From: Candidatus Eiseniibacteriota bacterium
GTDB lineage: Bacteria; Eisenbacteria; RBG-16-71-46
Length of the DNA: 41,805 nucleotides
Reading direction: 5' to 3'
Assembly (NCBI GenBank): GCA_025357055.1
Contig: JANXPZ010000208.1
Coordinates: forward strand, 1 to 41,805
Shown here: piece after piece, positions 24,570-31,959 of the stretch
Position numbering within the stretch: position 1 is the stretch's first letter
Layout of the letters: each line of letters opens with the position of its first letter
Program-made: the position numbers and the translations under genes
The notes under the pieces: model-generated
Told to the model about the DNA's origin: nothing
Seen by the model: only the letters and a program-made list of their open reading frames with translations
Databases searched by the model: none

Positions 24570-26405
24570 CTACAGCTCGTTGCCGTCCGGTCCCAGCAGT
24601 CTGCCCTTGCGTGGCGCCTTCGCCGCCTGCTCTGGACCGGCGGTCTCCGCGCCCCCGGCGCCCTCCTCGTCCTCCGCGTCCGGCAGCGCGTCGCCCTCGC
24701 TCACCTCGATGACGTACTCGTCGCCGACCTTGCGCGGCACGATGACGCGGTGCAGGGCCACGGCGAAGACGTCGTCCATGGTCGCGACCGGCACCAGTTC
24801 GAGCCGGTCGCGCACCTCGCGCGGGATGTCCTCGAGGTCGTTCTCGTTGACCGCCGGGTAGAGCATGGTGCGGAAGCCGGCGCGGTGCGCGGCCAGCGCC
24901 TTGTCGCGCAGTCCACCCACGGCGAGCACCTTGCCGCGCAGGCTCACCTCGCCGGTCATCGCCACGTTGCGGCGGATGGGCCGGTCGCTCAGCACCGAGG
25001 CGATCACGAGCCCCACGGTGATCCCCGCCGAGGGACCTTCCTTGGGCACGCCGGCGGCGGGGAAGTGGATGTGGATGTCGTACTCGGCGAACGCCTGCGC
25101 GTCGATCTGCAGCATGTCGGCGCGCGAGCGCACGTAGGAGTGCGCGGCCTGCACGGACTCCTTCATCACCTCGCCGAGCTGTCCGGTGGTGACGAGGTGG
25201 CCCTGGCCGGGCATCTTGAGCGCCTCGACGGTGAGGATCTCGCCGCCGGTCGAGGTCCAGGCGAGCCCGGTGGCCACGCCGACCTCGTCGTTCTTGCCCG
25301 CGGTCTCGAGCGTGAAGAGCCGGTGGCCGAGGTAGCGCTCGAGCCTGCGGGGCGTGATGACGTGCCGCTTCGCGTCGCCGGTCGCGCGGACGCGCGCCAC
25401 CTTGCGGCACGCGGTCGCGATCTGGCGCGCGAGCCCGCGCACGCCGGCCTCGAGCGTGTACTGACGCACGATGGTCCGCAGGGCCCCGTCGGTCAGCCGC
25501 AGGTCGCCCGGGGCGAGCCCGTGCTCGCGCAGCAGGCGCGGCACCAGGAAGCGACGTGCGATCCTGAGCTTCTCGGCCTCGCTGTAGCCGGGCACCTCGA
25601 TCAACTCGAGGCGGTCCTGCAGGGGCTCGGGCACCAGGTCGGCGTTGTTGGCGCAGAGCAGCAGCACGGCGTGCGACAGGTCGAGCGGCAGGCCCAGGTA
25701 CTGGTCGGTGAAGTGGGCGCTGCTGGCCGGGTCGAGCAGCTCGAGCAGGGTCTCGAACGCGCCGAGCCCGGTCTCCCCGATGAGCCGGTCCACACCATCG
25801 ATCATGATCACGGGATTGCGCACGCCGGCCTCGCGCAGCGCCCGGACGATCTTGCCAGGCTGCGCGCCCGGCAGCGCGCGCGGAACGCCACGCAGTCCGC
25901 CGACCTCGCCCGCGCCGGAGACGCCCAGCCGCACGAACGGCCGGTGCAGCGCGTGCGCCACGGCGGCGGCGAGCGAGGACTTGCCGGTCCCCGGGGGGCC
26001 GACCAGGCACAGCGCGGGACCGGGCAGATCGTGCTTGAGCCGGCGCACCGCGAGGTACTCGACGATGCGTTCTTTGGCCTTGGCCAGGCCGAGGTGCTCG
26101 CGGTCGAGGGTCGCTTCGACCTGCTTCAGGTTCACGTCCTCGGGGGCCGCCCGTTCCCAGGGCAGCGCCCAGAGCCACTGCAGGTAGGCGCGCACCTGCC
26201 CCGCTTCGGGCGAACCCGGTGCGAGGCGGCGCAGCCGGTCCATCTCGCGCTGCGCCTGGCGTGAGACCTCCGCGGGCAGGCCTGCGACCTCGGTCAGCCG
26301 GGCCGACTGCGGCCCCTCCGGGCTCACGCGCTCGAGCGAGGCGGACGCGCGCATGCCACGGGCGGGGCTCTTCGGATTGGCTCGCGAGCGCAGGTTCCTC
26401 GGCAT
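24570..26405 (-). CDS. Lon-like serine protease lacking the N-domain, with altered AAA+ motifs
   Basis: This 611-aa protein is shorter than Lon (~780-820 aa) because it starts just before the PW motif region, omitting the globular substrate-binding N-domain. Walker A is intact (GPPGTGKS, 136-143). The protease domain has the Ser-Lys dyad: S459 in GPSAGITVG and K502 in GGLRDKALAAHRAG. The motor is unusual. Walker B reads MIDGVDRL where Lon has LDEIDK, so the catalytic Glu is Gly (204). The pore-loop region (RGVPRALPGAQPG) lacks the usual Tyr of RTYIGSMPG. Sensor-1 Asn, arginine finger (QDRLE) and sensor-2 Arg (GVRGLARQ) remain. A GGAGGAG ribosome site precedes the ATG at 26405. ATP may bind but hydrolysis should be weak or lost. 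The acidic/Ala-rich C-terminus is longer than usual. Confidence 0.85.
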   Translation of the reverse strand: MPRNLRSRANPKSPARGMRASASLERVSPEGPQSARLTEVAGLPAEVSRQAQREMDRLRRLAPGSPEAGQVRAYLQWLWALPWERAAPEDVNLKQVEATLDREHLGLAKAKERIVEYLAVRRLKHDLPGPALCLVGPPGTGKSSLAAAVAHALHRPFVRLGVSGAGEVGGLRGVPRALPGAQPGKIVRALREAGVRNPVIMIDGVDRLIGETGLGAFETLLELLDPASSAHFTDQYLGLPLDLSHAVLLLCANNADLVPEPLQDRLELIEVPGYSEAEKLRIARRFLVPRLLREHGLAPGDLRLTDGALRTIVRQYTLEAGVRGLARQIATACRKVARVRATGDAKRHVITPRRLERYLGHRLFTLETAGKNDEVGVATGLAWTSTGGEILTVEALKMPGQGHLVTTGQLGEVMKESVQAAHSYVRSRADMLQIDAQAFAEYDIHIHFPAAGVPKEGPSAGITVGLVIASVLSDRPIRRNVAMTGEVSLRGKVLAVGGLRDKALAAHRAGFRTMLYPAVNENDLEDIPREVRDRLELVPVATMDDVFAVALHRVIVPRKVGDEYVIEVSEGDALPDAEDEEGAGGAETAGPEQAAKAPRKGRLLGPDGNEL

Positions 26406-26733
26406 GTCTCCTCCGTCGCTGGGCGACGTGCGCATGGCTTTCGGACCGATGAGAAACCCCGGGACCGGTCGGACGGGACCGCTCCATTCTCCTGCGATAT
26501 GCAAACCGTCTGCCGGGACCAAGCCTTGGGATGCTCAGTCCGCTCATCCGGTCTAAGTCGTTGGGGGATAGGTCAATCGTGTGACTGCCCAGAGGATTAC
26601 GAGACTTCCAGCAGGCCCCGCACCGGGAAGGATGGGACCGCCCTGGTCGGTAGCCGCACAGTTAGCAGCCGGCGGGGTACAAACGGACAATCCATGTTGA
26701 CAATGACGACCGTCGCGGTTGACAATAAACGCC
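26406..26733. other. Divergent regulatory region between lon-like and wHTH-ATPase genes
   Basis: About 330 bp of clearly lower GC than its neighbours separates the two divergent genes. No gene is supported in it. The right end carries regularly spaced TTGACAA repeats that reach into the start of the plus-strand gene. Promoters for both genes presumably lie here, but I cannot place a reliable -35/-10 pair. Confidence 0.5.
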
Positions 26734-26747
26734 ATGATGGTTGACAA
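26697..26747 (+). promoter_or_regulatory. Three TTGACAA direct repeats at exact 22-bp spacing (putative operator)
   Basis: TTGACAA begins at 26697, 26719 and 26741. The units are preceded by TG or GG (extended consensus KGTTGACAA). The 22-bp period is about two helical turns, so a protein could bind all three on one face. The third copy lies inside the coding start of the wHTH-ATPase gene, suggesting autoregulation by its own winged helix. TTGACA also equals the -35 consensus, but no -10 is suitably spaced. Confidence 0.6.
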
Positions 26748-27864
26748 AGATGGAGGCAAGGAACACAGCGGGCGCGAACACAGCGGGCGCGAACACAGCG
26801 AGGATCCGCCCTGGATCGCGGACGCACCGCTCGACCCCATGGCCGAGTTCATCCTTGGGGCGGTCGAGGCGCACCCTCGTGACCTCGTGCGGGTCACGAC
26901 GGAGGAGTTCGGCATCTCGCGGCAGGCGGTGCATCGCGTGGTGCGACGCCTCATCGACCAGCAGTTGATCCAGGCGAGCGGCCAGACGCGCAGTCGGCGA
27001 TACGCGCTTGGGCCGGTCCGGGAGCGCTTCGCGGTGCTGAAAGTGTCCGCGGACCTGGACGAGGACAGGGTCTGGACCGACCTGGCGAAGCCCCACCTGG
27101 CGGGGTTGCCACAGAACATCATGAGCATCTGCCAGTATGGGTTCACCGAGATGCTCAACAACGTGGTCGACCACTCTCAATCGTCGCGGGTGGCCGTCTT
27201 CATCACGCGAAAGCCACAGAGCATCGAGTTGCAGGTGCGAGATCATGGGATCGGCATCTTCCGCAAGATCCAGAGGGCGTGTGGGCTGGCCAGCGAGCAC
27301 GAGGCGATCCTGGAGCTGACCAAGGGGAAACTGACGACCGACCCCGCGCGCCATACGGGTGAGGGCATCTTCTTCAGCTCGCGGATGTTCGACACATTCC
27401 GCATTACCTCGGGGGAGATCGTCTTGCTGTGCCGCGCCGACGGAGAGCCCTGGTCGGTCGAAAAGCGGGCGCCTGCAGAAGGGACGTTCGTGACCATGCG
27501 GATCGATCCGGGATCACCGAGAACGACACGAGAGGTGTTCGAACGGTTCGCGAGCGCGAAGGATGACTTCAGTTTCGACCGGACCCACCTGCTGGTGAGG
27601 CTCGTCGACCTCGAAGGGAATGCGCTGGTGTCGCGCTCTCAGGCCAAGCGCGTTGTGGCGAGGCTTGAGCGATTCCGGGAAGTGGTCCTGGACTTCGAGG
27701 GCGTGGAGAGCGTGACCCCGGCGTTCGCCGACGAGATCTTCCGGGTGTTCGCGTCCGGCCACCCGCGGGTGCGCCTGCTGCCGGTCAACGACAACGAGCA
27801 GCTCCGCCAGATGATCGACCGGGCAGTGAACGGACGGAAGGAACAGGCGCAACGAGGGGAGTAG
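26734..27864 (+). CDS. Winged-helix / HATPase / STAS-like (DUF4325) regulator
   Basis: The product (376 aa from the ATG at 26734) has three domains. A winged helix is at about 35-93 (FGISRQAVHRVVRRLIDQQL, then a basic wing GQTRSRRYALG). A GHKL ATPase is at about 120-265, with N-box GFTEMLNNVVDHS (E139, N143), G1 box RDHGIGIF and G2 box HTGEGIFFSS. A C-terminal STAS-like DUF4325 domain is at about 283-370 (SRSQAKRVVARLERF, LDFEGVESVTPAFADEIFRVF). Combining an anti-sigma-like kinase fold with a STAS-like domain recalls partner-switching modules, here with DNA binding in one chain. The N-terminal ~30 residues include a threefold 15-nt repeat (EHSGR units). A start at 26839, directly before the winged helix, cannot be excluded. 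Confidence 0.8.
   Translation: MMVDKDGGKEHSGREHSGREHSEDPPWIADAPLDPMAEFILGAVEAHPRDLVRVTTEEFGISRQAVHRVVRRLIDQQLIQASGQTRSRRYALGPVRERFAVLKVSADLDEDRVWTDLAKPHLAGLPQNIMSICQYGFTEMLNNVVDHSQSSRVAVFITRKPQSIELQVRDHGIGIFRKIQRACGLASEHEAILELTKGKLTTDPARHTGEGIFFSSRMFDTFRITSGEIVLLCRADGEPWSVEKRAPAEGTFVTMRIDPGSPRTTREVFERFASAKDDFSFDRTHLLVRLVDLEGNALVSRSQAKRVVARLERFREVVLDFEGVESVTPAFADEIFRVFASGHPRVRLLPVNDNEQLRQMIDRAVNGRKEQAQRGE
26759..26800 (+). repeat. Threefold 15-nt tandem repeat at the 5' end of the wHTH-ATPase gene
   Basis: GAACACAGCGGGCGC is repeated twice, with a third partial copy GAACACAGCG, encoding EHSGR-EHSGR-EHS. It is in frame. It could mark slippage in a disordered N-terminus, or indicate that translation starts downstream. 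Confidence 0.7.
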
Positions 27865-27960
27865 AGGCGCGGCCTTCCTGAAGGAACCCCAACTCCTGCG
27901 GGAGTCGGCCGGGACAGCAGGCGTGGTCGGAGCGGTCCTCCGTCCGCCTGCGGAGACGCG

Positions 27961-30501
27961 CTAGCGGGGAGGTCCGTTCAGGCGCGCGGCGAACGCCCGA
28001 TGGACCGCTGCGGAGTCGGGGGCGCCGGCCCGGGCCAGGAGCCGGTCGAGCGCCTCGTGCGCCGCGGGGGCGAACGGGTCGATGCGCAGCGCCTCGCGCC
28101 AGGCCACGATCGCGCCCTGCGCTTCACCGCGACGCTCCCGCGCCATCGCCTCGATCACGTGCGCTTCGGGCATGTCCGGATTCAGCGCGATGGCTCTTCC
28201 GGCTTCGACGATCGTCCCGTCGAGGTCGCCACTGGCTGCGGCGATCTGGCCGAGAGCCACGCGTCGCTCCACGAGATCGGGCCCGGCCCGGCCTCTCGCA
28301 TCGAAGAACGCCTTCAACTGCGGCAGGGTGGCGCCCTGCCGGTTCATGAATTGCGCCAGGTTGATGCTGGCGCTCCAGTCGGCCGGGTCCCGCGCGATCG
28401 CCTCGTTCAGGAGGGCGACGCCTTCCCGGCCTGCGCCTCGCGAGAACGCGGTCTCGCCGCGGAACGCCAGGGCCCGCGGGGAACCGGCGCCGAGCCACAT
28501 GGCTCCGTACGAGGCGAGCGCCCAGGTGCCGAGCAGGACCAGCAGGAGTGTCGCCGACCAGCGGGCGCGGGTCATCGCGAAGTCCAGGCCCACGGCGGCG
28601 AACGAGCACAGCGGCAGCAGCGCGCCGGGGCCGTAGAACGACTTCACCATCCCGTAGTAGGGCACCTGGAGCGTGATGAAGACGACGGCCATGAAGGTCG
28701 CGAACGCCAGGCCCAGGATGGCGGTGTCCCGCAGGCTCGGCTGACGGATCCACCGCAGCAGGAACACGACGCCCCCGGCCAGGATGGCCAAGCCGGGGAT
28801 CAGCGCCAGCAGGTAGCCCGCGGACATGAGGTCGGAGCACCAGGGCGGTGCCGTCCAGATCGTGGTCTGGCCCGAGCACAGGCCGTCGCCCCAGAGCGTC
28901 GAGTAGAGCCCGTCCCAGACCCCGGCGAATCCCGAGAACAGTGGCGCCGAGAACGTCCGCCCGAATCGCAGGTAGTCGTGAGCGGTTCGATAGCCCGGGT
29001 CCTGCCACCAGCGCGCCCCCGTGTCCGGGTCCAGGTTTCCGAACAGCGGTGCGACGACCCGCAGCCAGGCCTGTCCATAGTGCCAGCCGCAGATCAGGAG
29101 CGTGATGCCCGCGGCGAGACCGAGCCCCGCCAGCCCGCGAAGCAGGACCTGGCGTGGGCGACCGACCACCCGGACGGCGAGCATGACCAGCGTGACGGAG
29201 ACCACGAGGAGGGCGGAGAACTTGGCCATGAGTGCGAGACCCATGCAGAGCCCGAGCCATCCGTGGAGCCGAAGGGACGGCGGGTCCGTGCGGATGACGT
29301 GCAGGGCGACCAGGAGCACCGCGCTCGAAAGCGTGGCCGCCAGGATCTCGTTGGTCGGGAGCTGATACAGGTAGAGCTGCACGGGCAGGAACGTCGCGAC
29401 GATGAGTCCGAGGAACTGCCGCCGCGGGTGGTCCGGGAACGCGAGGCGGAGGAAAGCTCCGACCAGGACGAGATTGGCCACGCCGAACGCGAGCCCCAGC
29501 CAGCGGAGCATGCTGGCTGCGTCGGGCCCGGGAACCGTGAGGCCCGCGGCCGCCATGACCAGCGCCGCGATCACGTAGTACAGCGGCGGCTGGTGTGTCT
29601 GCCAGCCCTGGTCGGCCGATGGCAGCGAGTGGTGTTCGAGGAGGTAGCGGATGTAGCTCAGGTGATCGTTCGCATCGAATCCGGACGCGGCGCTCAGCCA
29701 CCGATCGTTGTTGATGAACAACGCGGCCCAGGCCGCGGCCGCGACCATCAGGGCGATCCGGAGAGCCCACCCGGAGGCCAGTGCCTGGCCGGCCTGCTTC
29801 CCCCGGCTCCGGATCCACCAGGAGCCGAGCGCGACCATCGCACCCGAGAGCAGGGCCAGCAGCGCCACCGTCCAACGGCGGGCCAGCAGCGCGTCCACCG
29901 GCGACCGGGCGCGCCCGTCCGGGTCGAATCGCCGCTGGCTCGCGGGAACATCCGCGCGCGCCGCGCTGGCCCAGGTCGCTCCGGCCCAGGAGACCGCCCA
30001 GCGCTCGTCGCTGCCGATCGCCTGACCGGGTAGCGCCAACCGCAACCAGAGCGCGGGTGGTCCCGTGCGATTGGAGACGAGGACCTCGATGCGGTTGTCG
30101 CCGACGCGCAGCAGGCTGGCGACGTCCACCCGACGAACGCTCTTCCACGAGGCGTCGTCGGCGCTCCGGAGCACGGGCTGGCCATTGACGGTCAACTGGA
30201 ACCGGCGGAAGGCGCGCAGTTGGAGTTCCGCCGAGCGTGGCCGGCTCGCGAGCGTGAATGAGCGCCGGAACAGCGCATCCAGCTCGACGGCCGGGTGGAT
30301 GGCCGGATTGCCCGGGGATGGATAGACGATCCAGTCGGCCCCCGGGCGCGCGCTCAGGAAGGGGACCTTCGGATCCTGGAGCGCCCTCCAACCCATCCAG
30401 GTCAGCGCCAGCGTGAGCGCCGCGATGGCCACCAATGCCGCGATGGCCGTGGCGCGGCTCCGCGCCACCGGGGCATCGGGAATCCGGATCTTTCCGTTCA
30501 C
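27961..30501 (-). CDS. GT-C membrane glycosyltransferase with N-terminal beta-sandwich and C-terminal TPRs
   Basis: The 846-aa product starts at a GTG. One membrane helix (about 18-38) is followed by an external beta-rich domain (about 50-195, PALWLRLALPG and VNGQPVLRSADD regions) resembling carbohydrate-binding jelly-roll folds. About 11 further helices (200-670) follow, with a catalytic-type acidic loop (ASGFDANDHLSYIRYLLEHH) and QPPLYYVIAALVM, typical of PMT/ArnT-like GT-C enzymes. TPR-like repeats end the protein (about 690-840, NEAIARDPADWSASINLAQF, AIALNPDMPEAHVIEAMA). An exported acceptor is likely, since the acidic loop and extra domain face outward. It is convergent with the wHTH-ATPase gene and follows the secreted two-module gene by 81 bp on the same strand. 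Confidence 0.82.
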   Translation of the reverse strand: MNGKIRIPDAPVARSRATAIAALVAIAALTLALTWMGWRALQDPKVPFLSARPGADWIVYPSPGNPAIHPAVELDALFRRSFTLASRPRSAELQLRAFRRFQLTVNGQPVLRSADDASWKSVRRVDVASLLRVGDNRIEVLVSNRTGPPALWLRLALPGQAIGSDERWAVSWAGATWASAARADVPASQRRFDPDGRARSPVDALLARRWTVALLALLSGAMVALGSWWIRSRGKQAGQALASGWALRIALMVAAAAWAALFINNDRWLSAASGFDANDHLSYIRYLLEHHSLPSADQGWQTHQPPLYYVIAALVMAAAGLTVPGPDAASMLRWLGLAFGVANLVLVGAFLRLAFPDHPRRQFLGLIVATFLPVQLYLYQLPTNEILAATLSSAVLLVALHVIRTDPPSLRLHGWLGLCMGLALMAKFSALLVVSVTLVMLAVRVVGRPRQVLLRGLAGLGLAAGITLLICGWHYGQAWLRVVAPLFGNLDPDTGARWWQDPGYRTAHDYLRFGRTFSAPLFSGFAGVWDGLYSTLWGDGLCSGQTTIWTAPPWCSDLMSAGYLLALIPGLAILAGGVVFLLRWIRQPSLRDTAILGLAFATFMAVVFITLQVPYYGMVKSFYGPGALLPLCSFAAVGLDFAMTRARWSATLLLVLLGTWALASYGAMWLGAGSPRALAFRGETAFSRGAGREGVALLNEAIARDPADWSASINLAQFMNRQGATLPQLKAFFDARGRAGPDLVERRVALGQIAAASGDLDGTIVEAGRAIALNPDMPEAHVIEAMARERRGEAQGAIVAWREALRIDPFAPAAHEALDRLLARAGAPDSAAVHRAFAARLNGPPR

Positions 30502-30582
30502 CGGCTCATTTCCATCACGCCTTCATCCACCCTTCGATCGGGACGCAGCAGAGCGACACGCGCAGTCTATCAAAGTGGCCCA

Positions 30583-31674
30583 TCAGCGGCCGGTGCCGGC
30601 GGCCTCCGGCCTGACATAGACGTGTAGCCACGCGGGGAAGAGCCAGCCCACCACGGCGCCGAACCCAGCACCGTAGGCCCCGCCGAGGCCGAAGCCGCCG
30701 ACCGTCTTGCCGACCACCAGCAACGGGGGGTCGGGGCTGTGGGATTCGAAGAGCCCGCTGGTCGCCTCCATGTAGCCGAGGCCGCCGCCCACGGCGCCCA
30801 GCACGAGCCCGCCGCCGATGGCGCCTCTGCGCCAGCCGTGTCCACGCTTGTCCACCTTGTCGATGCGGTCCCAGGAGATCAGTCCGGTCGGGACTGGCGC
30901 GGTCGAGAGATGGCGATTCGGACTCACACGCAGTCCCTCCATGCCTTCCGGTCCGACCACGGAGGCGAATCCCTGGAACCAGCCGAAGTCGCCGCGCACG
31001 CGGATCAAGTCGTCGCGGCCGATCCGCGCGCACGCCCGCAGGACGCCGGTTGACCGGGAGAGCGAGGACGAAGACGAATCGCCGGGCACCTCCAGGCCGG
31101 GCCGTTGCGCGACGACCGGGCCCGGAGTCGTGTCCGTGGAACGGGTCTCGCGGCCGTCCGGCAGGGGCCCTTCGCCGGGTGCCGCGGCGGGAGTTCCCCG
31201 ATACCACGGACGTTCATGAACCATGCGCTTCCCAAGACGGCCACCCTGCCACGCGCCCAGGCCCCCGAACAGTGCCAGGCCGAGCAGGCTGCCGGGCCCG
31301 CCACGGTCGTCGACAGATCCGATCGTGTTCCCCAATCCGGCGCCCAGGGCGCCGAGCACGATGAAGCCTATGTTCCTTCCCTGTCGTGCCCGGGTCTCGT
31401 CGATCCGCCGGATCGCGCGCCAGCCGATCGGGTCCGGCGGCGGAGGAACTGAACCGCTAGAACCGAATCCACTCAGGCCCAGCTCGTCGATGCGCCGGAC
31501 GCGGAGAGTCAGTCGGCTCGAGTCCGTCGTCACTCGGAGCCACGGGTGGGCACGATTCTGCTTCTGAAGCTGGAAGAGGAGATTGGGTGGTGGTCCGGCG
31601 GATTCGTTCGTCGCGGCAGCCGGGATGGTGGCCGCGGTCAGGAATGCGAGGATGAGGAGAAGCCCGCGGGTCAT
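30583..31674 (-). CDS. Secreted protein of unknown function built of two similar Gly-rich modules
   Basis: I did not recognise this 363-aa protein. It has a signal peptide (MTRGLLLILAFLTAATIPAA). Two modules follow, each with a strand-rich stretch (WLRVTTDSSRLTLRVRRIDE / DLIRVRGDFGWFQGFASVVG), a W..I..ID motif (IGWRAIRRIDETRA / ISWDRIDKVDKRGH), a Gly-rich hydrophobic hairpin (LGALGAGLGNTIG / LGAVGGGLGYM) and a second Gly-rich segment. The glycine-zipper-like hairpins could insert in the outer membrane or mediate oligomerisation; this is inference. The linker (about 180-240) is Pro/Ser/Thr-rich. I chose the ATG at 31674 for its signal peptide and a GGAG site about 8 nt upstream; a 53-residue longer frame has neither. 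Confidence 0.65.
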   Translation of the reverse strand: MTRGLLLILAFLTAATIPAAATNESAGPPPNLLFQLQKQNRAHPWLRVTTDSSRLTLRVRRIDELGLSGFGSSGSVPPPPDPIGWRAIRRIDETRARQGRNIGFIVLGALGAGLGNTIGSVDDRGGPGSLLGLALFGGLGAWQGGRLGKRMVHERPWYRGTPAAAPGEGPLPDGRETRSTDTTPGPVVAQRPGLEVPGDSSSSSLSRSTGVLRACARIGRDDLIRVRGDFGWFQGFASVVGPEGMEGLRVSPNRHLSTAPVPTGLISWDRIDKVDKRGHGWRRGAIGGGLVLGAVGGGLGYMEATSGLFESHSPDPPLLVVGKTVGGFGLGGAYGAGFGAVVGWLFPAWLHVYVRPEAAGTGR

Positions 31675-31892
31675 TCGGATGCTCCAGGTTCGGATCGAAA
31701 GGTCCCGTCGGGCCTCGACCCCGATCGGCGGTGCGACGGCCGAAGCGCATCCTTCAAGGCGCGCGAGTGTCCACGACGGTCCTGCTCCAACGCAAGACAT
31801 TCCCGTAGCGGCCTCTGCATCGTCCTGCTTCACTCCTCAGGGACGATGCGGTGCCAGGGCCCCGCCGCTGTCACAGGCAGGACCGGGGCGCA

Positions 31893-31937
31893 ACGGCGGG
31901 GGCGGCTGGAGACATCTCCTCCAACCGCCCCCGCCGT
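31893..31937 (-). terminator. Large hairpin downstream of the secreted nuclease gene
   Basis: ACGGCGGGGGCGG (31893-31905) pairs perfectly with CCGCCCCCGCCGT (31925-31937), and a bulged inner stem (GGAGA/TCTCC) extends it. It lies 22 nt past the nuclease stop. No U-tract follows, but the stem is very stable. Confidence 0.65.
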
Positions 31938-31959
31938 CTGGGTTGCCCGAGTGTCCCGG

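Noticed and set aside
26697-26724. TTGACAA repeats as simple -35 promoter boxes
   Set aside because: No -10-like hexamer is found 16-18 bp downstream of any of the three, and the exact 22-bp spacing is better explained by an operator.
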